DNA from: an uncultured Bacilli bacterium
GTDB taxonomy: Bacteria > Bacillota_I > Bacilli_A > RF39 > UBA660
Assembly: GCA_944358775.1 (NCBI GenBank)
Contig: CALVRU010000008.1
Location: forward strand, 1-45,409
Length of the DNA: 45,409 bases
Reading direction: 5' to 3'
Positions within the stretch are counted from its first letter, which is position 1. Every line of letters starts with the position of its first letter. Made by a program: the position numbers and the translations under genes. The notes below the pieces were generated by a model that saw only the letters and a list, made by a program, of their open reading frames with translations, had not been told where the DNA came from and did no database searches. Below, one piece after another: positions 32,832-41,474 of the stretch.

Positions 32832-35800
32832 TGTTCAATTCTCCGATATAAACCAGAAGGGGAAATATTAATAATTTTAGCATTCGAAATCGTTCTCTCA
32901 TTCTTTCTTCCAAAAGACTTTGAGTAATCCTTATTCAACACTTTTAAATTAGCACACAGACTATTGCAACTTAGTAGTTTAAACATTTCCACAATTCCTT
33001 TTTCACGTTCTTCAATAGAGAGTTCATTAGGATTAGTATAGTGAAAAATATTTTTCATATCAGAAACCAAATTTTGATATAAAACATATTCTTGTTCTAC
33101 CTTATCAATAATATAGCGAATGATTTCATTTAAATGTTCAGAATAAGTAACATCGTCAACCAATTTCACTCGTTTAGGTTCAAATAATCGACATAAAGAT
33201 TTCCCCCAACGTTTCATACGTTGCTTATCGATTTGAAATTCTTTTCCGTTACATACTTCAACTTTATCAGAAGCACCTACTAACATACATATTTGTCCAT
33301 TCCAATCTAATAAACTATAAAAAGGAATACAATCTTTTATAATCAGAATAGAATCATTTTCCGACAGATTCAAAAGTTGTCTAATGTAATTAAATTGTTC
33401 TTGAACAGGTTGACTTACATACAAAATTGGCATACCAATCATACGTTGGAATTCTTTTCCTTTATTAGTATAACGAATCAAAACTGCATAAGCTGGATTT
33501 AAACTGGTATAAGCACCATATAACTGCGTTGACAGATTTTTCTTTAAAGGCACTCCCTTACCACCATGTGGATTTTTAGTTTGATTATAAAATTCCCCTG
33601 TTCTAATTTCTGTCTTTTTACTAATTAAAATATCATTTCGATACAAGGTATCACAAACTAAATGATTAAAGTAGTCCGCATCAAAATTAGTTTTTACTTC
33701 GCCTGTTTTTTTATCATATTTTAAATATTCATTGTTGATACTATTAATAACAAGACCATATCCAAGTTCTTTATATTGTTTTGTATCGTATAATTTCTTT
33801 GTTTGTTCTTTTACCAAGTCAATATCAATACTTTGTTTGAAAATATCTTTTTGATAAATTCCAAGTACTGCTGCTAAATAGGCATCATGGGCATGATGAT
33901 AATCATTAATATCTCTAAACTTAAACAAATCAAAACGGTCACGATAATTATGAGATAATCCGGCATTTAGATACACTACAGTAGAATCCTTATGATATGA
34001 TTTCAATATGTTTACAACGTGTTTAATTATTTGTCTTGTTTCTACTAGTTGTCGTTGAATAAAACCTTCTATATCCTTCTCAGAATATTGGCTTCTCACT
34101 AAAGAATAGAACTTCTTTTTGGAAATCAATTTTTGATTTAGCAACATTTTCCACCACTTTTTGTTCTTATCTGTACGGTATGATTCTGGTAGAACCAAAC
34201 TAGCAGCTTTTATTTGATTTTCGTTTCTAAATACAAGCGCTTTATTATCCCATGAATCATCTTTGATTAACGTTCGTGGAATAATATGATCAACTTCACA
34301 TTCTTCTAAATGAGCAATATCAATAGGTTCTCCTGAATACAAACTCTTACCATGTTGAATAAAATATAAAAACACTTTTTCGTTTGAGAACTTAGAGTCT
34401 TCTGTATCCTCTAAAGTTTTCATCAATCGATTATAATTTTCAACATCTTTACAATTATTTTTATATAAATTTTCTAAATACTTTTTACGATTATCTTTTC
34501 TTTGTTTTATTTTATCATCACCACGAGACATTTCCACACAAATGTTCTTAGGTTCATATCCCATATAATCGACTACTTCTTCAACCACTTTCAATGCTTG
34601 ATAAATTCCTCTTTTGTTAGCAGGTGAAGTTGCTAGTTCATCAACAACATCATAGGAAATCTTACCAGTATTATCCTCAATTTGGTTTGCTTCTGCAATT
34701 TTTTCCTGAAAATGATAATTTGAATCATTTAAAATTTGCATGAAATTTTGTCCTTGCTTCGATGCATCTTCCGTTAATCCTTCTAACAAATCCATAATGC
34801 TTTTGCCATCATCATTTTTGATTTCAGTAAGCAGTTTTCTAGATAAACTACTCCACCCTTTATATCTTTTAGATACACATTTTGCAATTTGTTTGTCAGA
34901 TAAGTTTGGATAAGATTTTCTAATTTTCCTCTCCAACATTTTTTTATCTTCAAAAATAGTAATCCATTCAATGATTTGTTCAGCATCGTCAATTCCGTAT
35001 AATGTGTTTTCAAAAATACCATCCGTTCCAAAAAAATCAACATAAGATTGCATACTATTAGCAAACTTTTTCTCTGCTGAATATCCCTTAATCACAAATT
35101 CTCCACGAAACATAGACATATCAGGCTGCATTCTCAAATAATCTACAAAAGTTTTTTCTGTAACACTACCTTTTTTTAAAAACAAATCACGATATACTTT
35201 AATAAAAAAATCATGTCCAAAATCAATTAAACGATGATCGTTAATGGTAATTTGTTTTAACTCATTTAATACTTTAAACTTAGAGTACAACAAAGAATTA
35301 GTTGGCATCGCATATTCATTTAACAAATATGTACAACGAGATAACATACGCTTGATAAACAATTCAGCAGAAGCGTCTAAATCTACTAAATCCTCAAAAT
35401 TATATGGTGTAACCAATTGATTGGTTCCTTTTACCTTATATTGAATCCAAGCATTTGGGTTTTTGGAATCTTTTTCACTCATCGAATCATTTAAAGGCCC
35501 TACATAATAAGGAATTCTAAAAGATAAAATCTTGACTAGTTTATATAAATTATCTTCTTTTTCTTTATCATCTTTTCTTTCGACTTTATCTAATAAAAAT
35601 GGATACCGATTTCCTTGTGTTCTTATGATAGATAGTAGTTCTTCCTTATTTAACTGATATGGATATTTTCCGTTATCAGAATCTGTAATTCTAGGCATAA
35701 AATCATTATTTTCGACAAATTTTGCATATTGATTTTGATAGATTTCCTCACCATAAATATTAATTAAAGCACTGCGCACTACTTTTTGAAATTCATCTAA

Positions 35801-36895
35801 TGAAGATTGATTATGAATATATTTATCATACTCACAAATTGCATCTTTTTTATCTTTTTTTCGTGTTTTAAAAATTTTATGGTATTCTTTTTTATTTAGC
35901 CTTAACAATTCTTTGAGTTGCTTTAAATCTTTTTTATGCTTATCATAACGCTTAACCATCAATTCAGATATACTAGGATTTTCTTCGCCTTTAAATAAAT
36001 CAACCAAAAACAATTGATTATATAATTCTTGCATAGCTGTTAATACATCAATATATTTTCCTGATACTTTTTCAATAGAATCTAAATTATCATCAAAATC
36101 CGATCCCTTAAACGATGTTTTTAAATTATCATCATCTAATCCCAGCATTGTAACAATATTAAACTGATTGCCTAACATTGCTTTACTAAATTCATTCACA
36201 AAGTTTTTAGGCGCCACTTCTTTTAAAACTTCACGAATCATTTTTCCCCGATCAATCCGAGACTCAATTCTTAGGGTTTGTTCTAAATCATCATAGTTAA
36301 TTAATTCAACATTCAAATTTTCTAAAGTATCATTACATTCCTCTAACGTATTAAAAATATTTTTTAAAGCAGACGAAATGTTTAACTCTTTAATCTTAAA
36401 ATCACCTTCATATAAAAAATTGCCACGATATTTAATAATATGATGTAACGCCAAATATACAAGTCTAATATCAGTTTCTGTACCATCTATAACAGCCTTG
36501 CGAACATGATAAATCGTAGGATACTTTTCGTAGTAATCTGACATAATTTTATGATCATCAGGAGTCATCTGAATCGTTTTATTTACTTTATCTTTTGGCG
36601 AATAAAAACTCTCTTGCAATTTTTTGAAAAATAATGGATCTATTTTCATAATTTCGTCACGAAATAAATCTTGCAAAAGTTTAATCCGTTTTCTTCTTCT
36701 GTCATATCTTCTACGCGTACCACGTGCAGTTCTTCTACTAACCGCAGTATTTGCCTCTTCAAAAAGTCTAACACCCCAAAGTGCTTTCCTTCCTCTTCGC
36801 ATTACTTTAAAAGTATCCGAGTTAATAACTGCCCAACCAACAGAATTAGTACCAATATCTAATCCAATGCTATAATTTTGATAATTTGTTTCCAT
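32828..36895 (-). CDS. cas9: Cas9, type II-A RNA-guided DNA endonuclease
   Basis: The 1355-residue Cas9 has the full domain set: RuvC-I with D13 (YSIGLDIGTNSVGWAV); arginine-rich bridge helix (about 54-80); a recognition lobe to about 760; RuvC-II with E788 (ICVEMSRG); HNH with D869, H870 and N893 (ECEVDHIIPRTLIKDDSWDN); RuvC-III with H1001 and D1004 (DYHHAHDAYL); and a PAM-interacting C-terminus. Spacing around HNH is identical to S. pyogenes Cas9 with a shift of 30, so both nuclease sites should be active. The tail reads GRKNERTIS...SGLYRRIEQ and lacks the RKR arginine pair that reads NGG. AAAAGGAGGT precedes the ATG. It is first in the cas operon. Confidence 0.98.
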   Translation of the reverse strand: METNYQNYSIGLDIGTNSVGWAVINSDTFKVMRRGRKALWGVRLFEEANTAVSRRTARGTRRRYDRRRKRIKLLQDLFRDEIMKIDPLFFKKLQESFYSPKDKVNKTIQMTPDDHKIMSDYYEKYPTIYHVRKAVIDGTETDIRLVYLALHHIIKYRGNFLYEGDFKIKELNISSALKNIFNTLEECNDTLENLNVELINYDDLEQTLRIESRIDRGKMIREVLKEVAPKNFVNEFSKAMLGNQFNIVTMLGLDDDNLKTSFKGSDFDDNLDSIEKVSGKYIDVLTAMQELYNQLFLVDLFKGEENPSISELMVKRYDKHKKDLKQLKELLRLNKKEYHKIFKTRKKDKKDAICEYDKYIHNQSSLDEFQKVVRSALINIYGEEIYQNQYAKFVENNDFMPRITDSDNGKYPYQLNKEELLSIIRTQGNRYPFLLDKVERKDDKEKEDNLYKLVKILSFRIPYYVGPLNDSMSEKDSKNPNAWIQYKVKGTNQLVTPYNFEDLVDLDASAELFIKRMLSRCTYLLNEYAMPTNSLLYSKFKVLNELKQITINDHRLIDFGHDFFIKVYRDLFLKKGSVTEKTFVDYLRMQPDMSMFRGEFVIKGYSAEKKFANSMQSYVDFFGTDGIFENTLYGIDDAEQIIEWITIFEDKKMLERKIRKSYPNLSDKQIAKCVSKRYKGWSSLSRKLLTEIKNDDGKSIMDLLEGLTEDASKQGQNFMQILNDSNYHFQEKIAEANQIEDNTGKISYDVVDELATSPANKRGIYQALKVVEEVVDYMGYEPKNICVEMSRGDDKIKQRKDNRKKYLENLYKNNCKDVENYNRLMKTLEDTEDSKFSNEKVFLYFIQHGKSLYSGEPIDIAHLEECEVDHIIPRTLIKDDSWDNKALVFRNENQIKAASLVLPESYRTDKNKKWWKMLLNQKLISKKKFYSLVRSQYSEKDIEGFIQRQLVETRQIIKHVVNILKSYHKDSTVVYLNAGLSHNYRDRFDLFKFRDINDYHHAHDAYLAAVLGIYQKDIFKQSIDIDLVKEQTKKLYDTKQYKELGYGLVINSINNEYLKYDKKTGEVKTNFDADYFNHLVCDTLYRNDILISKKTEIRTGEFYNQTKNPHGGKGVPLKKNLSTQLYGAYTSLNPAYAVLIRYTNKGKEFQRMIGMPILYVSQPVQEQFNYIRQLLNLSENDSILIIKDCIPFYSLLDWNGQICMLVGASDKVEVCNGKEFQIDKQRMKRWGKSLCRLFEPKRVKLVDDVTYSEHLNEIIRYIIDKVEQEYVLYQNLVSDMKNIFHYTNPNELSIEEREKGIVEMFKLLSCNSLCANLKVLNKDYSKSFGRKNERTISNAKIINISPSGLYRRIEQ

Positions 36896-36899
36896 ATAA

Positions 36900-36928
36900 T
36901 TGACATACCTCCTTTTATATGATACGAT
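36900..36928 (+). promoter_or_regulatory. tracrRNA promoter overlapping the cas9 ribosome binding site
   Basis: TTGACA, a 17-base spacer and TACGAT lie on the plus strand, with a predicted start near 36935. The spacer contains the complement of the cas9 ribosome binding site (36907-36916), only 11 bases from the cas9 ATG. Confidence 0.75.
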
Positions 36929-36934
36929 GATATT

Positions 36935-37044
36935 GTCTTAATACCATTTAAGATGACATAGAAAGTTAAAATAAAGTTTTGGCGAAAGTCATAACCTAAA
37001 TATCACTTCTAAGTGAAACACTGCTTTAGAGCAGTATTTTTTTT
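36935..37044 (+). ncRNA. tracrRNA
   Basis: This is a roughly 110-nt RNA on the strand opposite cas9. Its first part repeats about 27 of 28 bases of the CRISPR repeat (TTAATACCATTTAAGATGAC then ATAGA). The anti-repeat pairs fully with the upper repeat stem, has an AAGU bulge against GA, then pairs UAAAAU with GUUUUA, the same architecture as S. pyogenes. Next are a nexus hairpin with a GAAA loop (GUUUUGGC / GUCAUAAC), a CACU-AGUG hairpin, and a terminator hairpin (ACTGCT / AGCAGT) with eight T residues (37037-37044). Confidence 0.93.
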
Positions 37045-37082
37045 GTTTTAATTTTAATTTGATGTTAACGTCCAAAATAAAT

Positions 37083-37130
37083 AAAAAGGCCAATACAAAC
37101 GCTCCATATATAACGAAGTCTGTACTAGCC
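37083..37130 (-). terminator. Terminator-like hairpin, minus strand
   Basis: GGCTAGTACAGAC pairs with GTTTGTATTGGCC over 13 positions around a 17-base loop. Three G-U pairs exist only on the minus strand. TTTTTATTTATTTT follows. It most likely ends the SNF2 helicase operon before cas9. With the tracrRNA this accounts for the 358-base gap 36896-37253. Confidence 0.7.
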
Positions 37131-37154
37131 CTTCATTTCCTATGTCTTAACCAA

Positions 37155-37163
37155 ATTATAACA
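37155..37163 (-). promoter_or_regulatory. Extended -10 element of unclear purpose
   Basis: TGTTATAAT on the minus strand lies between the SNF2 stop and the hairpin at 37083-37130. If active it would make a short RNA ending at that hairpin, or read through into the cas9 leader. Confidence 0.35.
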
Positions 37164-37253
37164 CGTTTCAACGACGTTTACTATATAAAACAACGGAATA
37201 TCATAAAAATCCAAATTTCAATTAATTTTAACAATCAACTAATATAACACTTT

Positions 37254-40200
37254 CTATTCATTACTATACCGCAGTAATTCGCGAATGTCATCGACAGATA
37301 AATTTTGAAAACTCTGATATTCGTCTCCATCATTTTCAATTAATTTATCACTTAATATTTTTTTCTTCTCTTGTAGTTTCAATATTTTTTCTTCAATTGT
37401 ACCCTTTGTAATCAATTTAATTACTTCAACTGTTTTCTTTTGACCAATCCGATGTGCTCGATCAGTCGCTTGATTCTCTGCTTGCGGATTCCACCACAAA
37501 TCCAAGTGAATGACGACATCTGCACTTGTTAAGTTTAATCCAGTACCGCCACTTTTTAACATAATTAAAAATACATTGGTATCGTCTTGATTAAATCGGT
37601 CAACTAAATCTTGACGTTTTTTACTAGATACAGAGCCATCAATCACATAATTTGAAATTTGGTTTTGATCAAATGCTTCTTTGACAAGATAAAGTGCTGT
37701 CTTAAAACTTGTAAAAAGTAAGATTTTATGTCCATTTGAAATTAATTCCTTGGTGACGTTTAATAGATGTTCAATTTTAGAAGAACTACCCTCATAATTT
37801 TCAAAAACGATTTTTGGATTAATACAAACTTGTCTTAATCTAGTTAGTAAAGATAAAATTAAAATTTTATTTTTAGAAAAGCCACCTTTTAATAACTCAT
37901 CTATTTCTTCTTTTGTCTGTTGAATCAATGCAGCATAAATCTTTTTTTCTGCATCCGTCAAATCGATATAAATACTATTTTCAATCTTATCTGGCAAATC
38001 TTTTAATACTTCATTTTTCTTTCTTCTTAATATGAAAGGTCTAACTTGATTACGTAATTTCTCTAAAATAACATTCGTATTATGATCAAAATCGTCTCCT
38101 ATTTTGTATTTCTCTGTAAATTTTGAATGATTTCCTAATAATCCTGGCATAATATAATCGAAAATACTCCATAATTCGATAATCGAATTCTCTATTGGAG
38201 TTCCAGTCAATGCTAATTTTAAATCACTGTGAATACTTTTTACCGCTTTTGTGAGTTGCACAGTTGGATTTTTAATATTTTGAGCTTCATCAATTATCAT
38301 AACTTTAAAATTCATATCTTGATAAATTTCTAAGTCTTCTCTAACTAAGCCATAACTAGTGATGTAAACATTTCCTTCAAACCATCCGAGTTTCTTTCTT
38401 CTATCTTTTTTTAATCCCACAAAAATACTACGTTTGATCGAATCACAAAATTTATGAAATTCGTTATCCCAATTATAAACCAAAGCTGTTGGACAAACAA
38501 TCAATATCTTAGCTTTAGAGTCTTCTTCCAAAACACGTTTAATAAAAATAATTGTTTGTAAACTTTTTCCAAGTCCCATCTCATCCGCAAGGATTCCACC
38601 CAAACCGCATTTATATAAATTATAGAGCCACTTAACTCCTTCTTTTTGATATGGTCTCAATAATTTTTCCTCTTCTTTGGAAAACGATACGGGTGCATTT
38701 TGATATTCTTTAAAGTTTTTTACAAATTGATCAAAAATGGAATCGGTGCGAATAAAATGATTACGTCCTTTTAGACTATCTAAATATAGCGCTTGAAACT
38801 TTGGAATTTCACCTGTTTTCCTATCTAAATCCAGTTCTCGTTTTAAATCAACAATTTCTTGTACAGACGGATCACTTAAATTTAAAATATCACCATTTTT
38901 CAGACGAAAATATTTTTTTCTTGCTTGTAAACTTGAAAAAATATCATCTAACTCGCTTACATCAACATTCTCTAACTGAAACTCATAACTTAAGACATTA
39001 TCATGTCCAATTCCAAAACTAGTTGTTCCTTTTACTTTTTTAATAAGACTCGTTTCTTTCAATTTTTGACTTGTAAATATTTCGTATTTAGAAGCCAATT
39101 CATTAATTTGATTTTCTAAAAAATCACCGATAGAATCAATATCGTAAAGGCATAGATTCTCATCAAACCCATACGATAACACATCGTGATAAACTTGCGT
39201 TTCGAAATCCAAATCGCGAATGACATTCGTTTTTTTCGTCTTCAAATAATCAACAATAGTGCCGTCATAATCTAATTGAATTTTACATTCTATGTAAGAA
39301 TCAAAAATATCAAAGAATAACTGAACAGACGGAGTTTTTGTAATCACAATATCATCCACAGAAGAATCTAACTCTACATTATTTTTAATACTAGGAATCA
39401 AATAATCTTTTAATTCTTTTATTGTTTTCTTAGGAAAAGAAAACGTTTTGTTCTCATCTTCCAAAATCGATTTAGCAAGAATCGTTTCAACGTCATTTAA
39501 TTGATAGATAGCTTTATCATCTATTAAAAATTGATAGTTAGAAACAAGTGTTTGAACCTCGTTTTCAGCATTTTCCAAATTTAATAGATATGTGTCATCC
39601 TGTTTTACCATCTTAAAGTGAAAAGGCAATCCTTTTATAACTGGAAGTTCACGATTTATCCCAATCTTTTCAACATAAATATGATCAATAATAGAAAACA
39701 ACTCTTTTAGATTGACATCAGTAGGAATAAGATATGCATCATACCCATATGATTTAGCATATTGAGCATCAATAAATGTAAGCAGTTTTTTACCTTCTGA
39801 GTTGAAATAAAAATCTGCGTTAGAATAAACAAAATTTTTTCCAAAAGAAACCGTCCCACCATAATGATATCGCTCTAAAAATGTTCTCGTTTTACTTCCT
39901 AACATATAGAGTTTATCGCAACCGATTTTAAATCTTAACTCATACGAATAACGAACATCATTATGGCGATAGTAAGAGCGATATTCTTCATATTTTAGAT
40001 ATGGAACAATATGAACTTCTTTCTTTAATGTAGAGCGAGTACGGCGCACAACACTTTTAATTTGCTTCAATAAATTTTCAGAAATTTCTTCCGTAGAATC
40101 TTCATTCCATAAAAACTGGTCTTGAAATTTATGGAATACTGCCGCAACATGCTTACAAGAATCTGTAGCTAAAAATTGTGGACAAGTACAATCCACATCC

Positions 40201-40391
40201 GTAATTTGTCTTCCCTCGATTGATACTTTTACAATGTAATCTCTAGAAGTATGTTCGGAATTCACTACAAAATTATGGATTTGACCATTTGGTACTAGAT
40301 TGGTACCAATATAATGAACTTTACGACTAGGATATTCTTTCCCTTTTAAGATATCTCGTCTAGACACAAAATTAGATACATCAAAATTCAC
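37254..40391 (-). CDS. SWIM-zinc-finger SNF2-family helicase/ATPase
   Basis: The 1045-residue bacterial SNF2 protein has a SWIM zinc finger (C68, C70, C79, H81), a long middle region typical of the bacterial SNF2-associated domain, and a C-terminal SNF2 motor. The motor has Walker A LADEMGLGKSLQTI, DEAQ at MIIDEAQNIKNP, LALTGTPIEN, and motifs V-VI in GGTGLNLTSADVVIHLDLWWNPQ and DRAHRIGQ. Such proteins translocate on DNA and often lie in defence or accessory regions. The GTG start gives the family N-terminus. It follows the UPF0158 gene by 31 bases and ends the operon. Confidence 0.92.
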   Translation of the reverse strand: MNFDVSNFVSRRDILKGKEYPSRKVHYIGTNLVPNGQIHNFVVNSEHTSRDYIVKVSIEGRQITDVDCTCPQFLATDSCKHVAAVFHKFQDQFLWNEDSTEEISENLLKQIKSVVRRTRSTLKKEVHIVPYLKYEEYRSYYRHNDVRYSYELRFKIGCDKLYMLGSKTRTFLERYHYGGTVSFGKNFVYSNADFYFNSEGKKLLTFIDAQYAKSYGYDAYLIPTDVNLKELFSIIDHIYVEKIGINRELPVIKGLPFHFKMVKQDDTYLLNLENAENEVQTLVSNYQFLIDDKAIYQLNDVETILAKSILEDENKTFSFPKKTIKELKDYLIPSIKNNVELDSSVDDIVITKTPSVQLFFDIFDSYIECKIQLDYDGTIVDYLKTKKTNVIRDLDFETQVYHDVLSYGFDENLCLYDIDSIGDFLENQINELASKYEIFTSQKLKETSLIKKVKGTTSFGIGHDNVLSYEFQLENVDVSELDDIFSSLQARKKYFRLKNGDILNLSDPSVQEIVDLKRELDLDRKTGEIPKFQALYLDSLKGRNHFIRTDSIFDQFVKNFKEYQNAPVSFSKEEEKLLRPYQKEGVKWLYNLYKCGLGGILADEMGLGKSLQTIIFIKRVLEEDSKAKILIVCPTALVYNWDNEFHKFCDSIKRSIFVGLKKDRRKKLGWFEGNVYITSYGLVREDLEIYQDMNFKVMIIDEAQNIKNPTVQLTKAVKSIHSDLKLALTGTPIENSIIELWSIFDYIMPGLLGNHSKFTEKYKIGDDFDHNTNVILEKLRNQVRPFILRRKKNEVLKDLPDKIENSIYIDLTDAEKKIYAALIQQTKEEIDELLKGGFSKNKILILSLLTRLRQVCINPKIVFENYEGSSSKIEHLLNVTKELISNGHKILLFTSFKTALYLVKEAFDQNQISNYVIDGSVSSKKRQDLVDRFNQDDTNVFLIMLKSGGTGLNLTSADVVIHLDLWWNPQAENQATDRAHRIGQKKTVEVIKLITKGTIEEKILKLQEKKKILSDKLIENDGDEYQSFQNLSVDDIRELLRYSNE

Positions 40392-40422
40392 AACTTTTCA
40401 CCACCAAAGCACTAATTAAACA

Positions 40423-40854
40423 CTATATTTTTAAATCAACATCATCTTCGAAATCAATACGATTCCATTCGCACCATTCTTTTGCCAATTCATAATAAGC
40501 ATGGTTTTGAAATCGATTCCATTCTCGAATTAACCCATAATTAACACAACTATCTTTAAATCTTCTAAATGCTCCCTTTCCTTGAATCGCAATTAGTAAT
40601 TGCGTTTGAACTTGAGCATCTGATAACGTATGAATGAAATCTACCATGATGTTATAATTATTTATTTCATAAGATGTAGGGAGTGGAATACTATCATCGA
40701 TCGTACCTTCATCAACTTTTTCACCATTATCTATATAAAATTGTTCTGAATCAAACGATTCCCATACACGGCCATTTTCCTCATTTAAATAAAACGTTTC
40801 ATCAATATTGGCACGTTCCATTCCGTCTATTATACTACTCAATTTACATTTCAT
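40423..40854 (-). CDS. UPF0158 family protein
   Basis: The 143-residue protein matches the UPF0158 pattern: an N-terminal region with FYLNEENGRVW, the central helix YNIMVDFIHTLSDAQVQTQLL, the conserved GKGAFRRFKD and the C-terminal IREWNRFQNHAYYELAKEWCEWN. The function of the family is unknown. It lies 15 bases behind a short unknown ORF and 31 bases before the SNF2 helicase gene, so all three are probably co-transcribed. Confidence 0.85.
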   Translation of the reverse strand: MKCKLSSIIDGMERANIDETFYLNEENGRVWESFDSEQFYIDNGEKVDEGTIDDSIPLPTSYEINNYNIMVDFIHTLSDAQVQTQLLIAIQGKGAFRRFKDSCVNYGLIREWNRFQNHAYYELAKEWCEWNRIDFEDDVDLKI

Positions 40855-40869
40855 ATTTTCACCAACAAT

Positions 40870-41079
40870 CTACAATTGATAATATTTTGGCAATTGATTA
40901 TATTCTTTTTCCGCTGTTATATTAAAATTAGAACTTCCAAAATCAATGTTAAAACCAGAAAACATTCCATCATAAACCAAAACATCTTTAAAAGGAATAA
41001 TTGACGTCATAAATGGATAAGGCAGTTGTCTAATAGAATCTAACATCTTTACTTTTGTGATTTTGGCATGTTTTTTCAT
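40870..41079 (-). CDS. Short protein of unknown function, possibly a C-terminal fragment
   Basis: The 69-residue ORF has a Lys-rich start, then LPYPFMTSIIPFKDVLVYDG and a tail FNIDFGSSNFNIT. The even strand-like pattern and the abrupt start resemble the end of a larger protein, and no strong ribosome binding site precedes the ATG. It is first in the probable operon with UPF0158 and SNF2 genes, behind a recognisable promoter, which argues for some expression. I do not recognise the family. It could equally be a truncated gene. Confidence 0.5.
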   Translation of the reverse strand: MKKHAKITKVKMLDSIRQLPYPFMTSIIPFKDVLVYDGMFSGFNIDFGSSNFNITAEKEYNQLPKYYQL

Positions 41080-41120
41080 TTAAAAACACTTACATTGCAC
41101 CAGTGCTTTAAGTTGAGCCT

Positions 41121-41149
41121 AGCATACCATTTTTTAATGTATTATTCAA
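41121..41149 (-). promoter_or_regulatory. Promoter of the short ORF-UPF0158-SNF2 operon
   Basis: TTGAAT, a 17-base spacer and TATGCT lie on the minus strand, about 42 bases before the ATG at 41079. Confidence 0.55.
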
Positions 41150-41221
41150 CTATAATAGAAAATGTCTTTAAAAAATATATTGCAACAATCAAATATACAA
41201 TTTTAACATTCACATTCAATC

Positions 41222-41252
41222 AAAAAAATAGGACACTATCCTCGAATAGTCC
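41222..41252 (-). terminator. Terminator hairpin downstream of the 962-aa gene
   Basis: On the minus strand GGACTAT pairs with ATAGTGTCC (two-base bulge) around TCGAGG, then TATTTTTTTG follows. It separates the 962-aa gene from the next operon. Confidence 0.7.
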
Positions 41253-41474
41253 CCTTACAAAAATGATTAACATTTTTTCCTCGCACAAATAACACACCAT
41301 AAAGAATCAACTATGTCAAACCAATTCAGTTTTATTTTTATAGTTTGCAAATATTGTAATATTAAACTTTTCGACTTTTATAATATAGGGGCGATGAGCA
41401 TTATCTTTTAAAATAACTAGATAGAAATCGATTCCTTGTAGTGTATGTTAGCTCTGTTTTGGAGAAATTGCAAG
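41253..41474 (-). other. Intergenic stretch with a possible coding relic
   Basis: No complete gene is visible. On the minus strand at about 41330-41455 one frame stays open for 43 codons without a start codon and reads protein-like (GIDFYLVILKDN, then PYIIKVEKFNITIF, stop). This may be a decayed gene end. The rest of the 395-base gap (41080-41474) holds the hairpin and promoter listed separately. Confidence 0.3.

Noticed and set aside
36624-36875. Plus-strand ORFs inside the 5' part of cas9
   Set aside because: They are antisense shadows of the arginine-rich bridge helix region, and the cas9 frame is clearly the coding one.
32828-36895. Use of TGA as tryptophan (mycoplasma-type code)
   Set aside because: TGA acts as a stop at natural gene ends such as cas9 and the 314-aa gene, and tryptophan is written TGG throughout.
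37059-37247. Plus-strand 62-codon ORF between tracrRNA and the SNF2 gene
   Set aside because: It runs across the minus-strand hairpin and has low-complexity content and no ribosome binding site.
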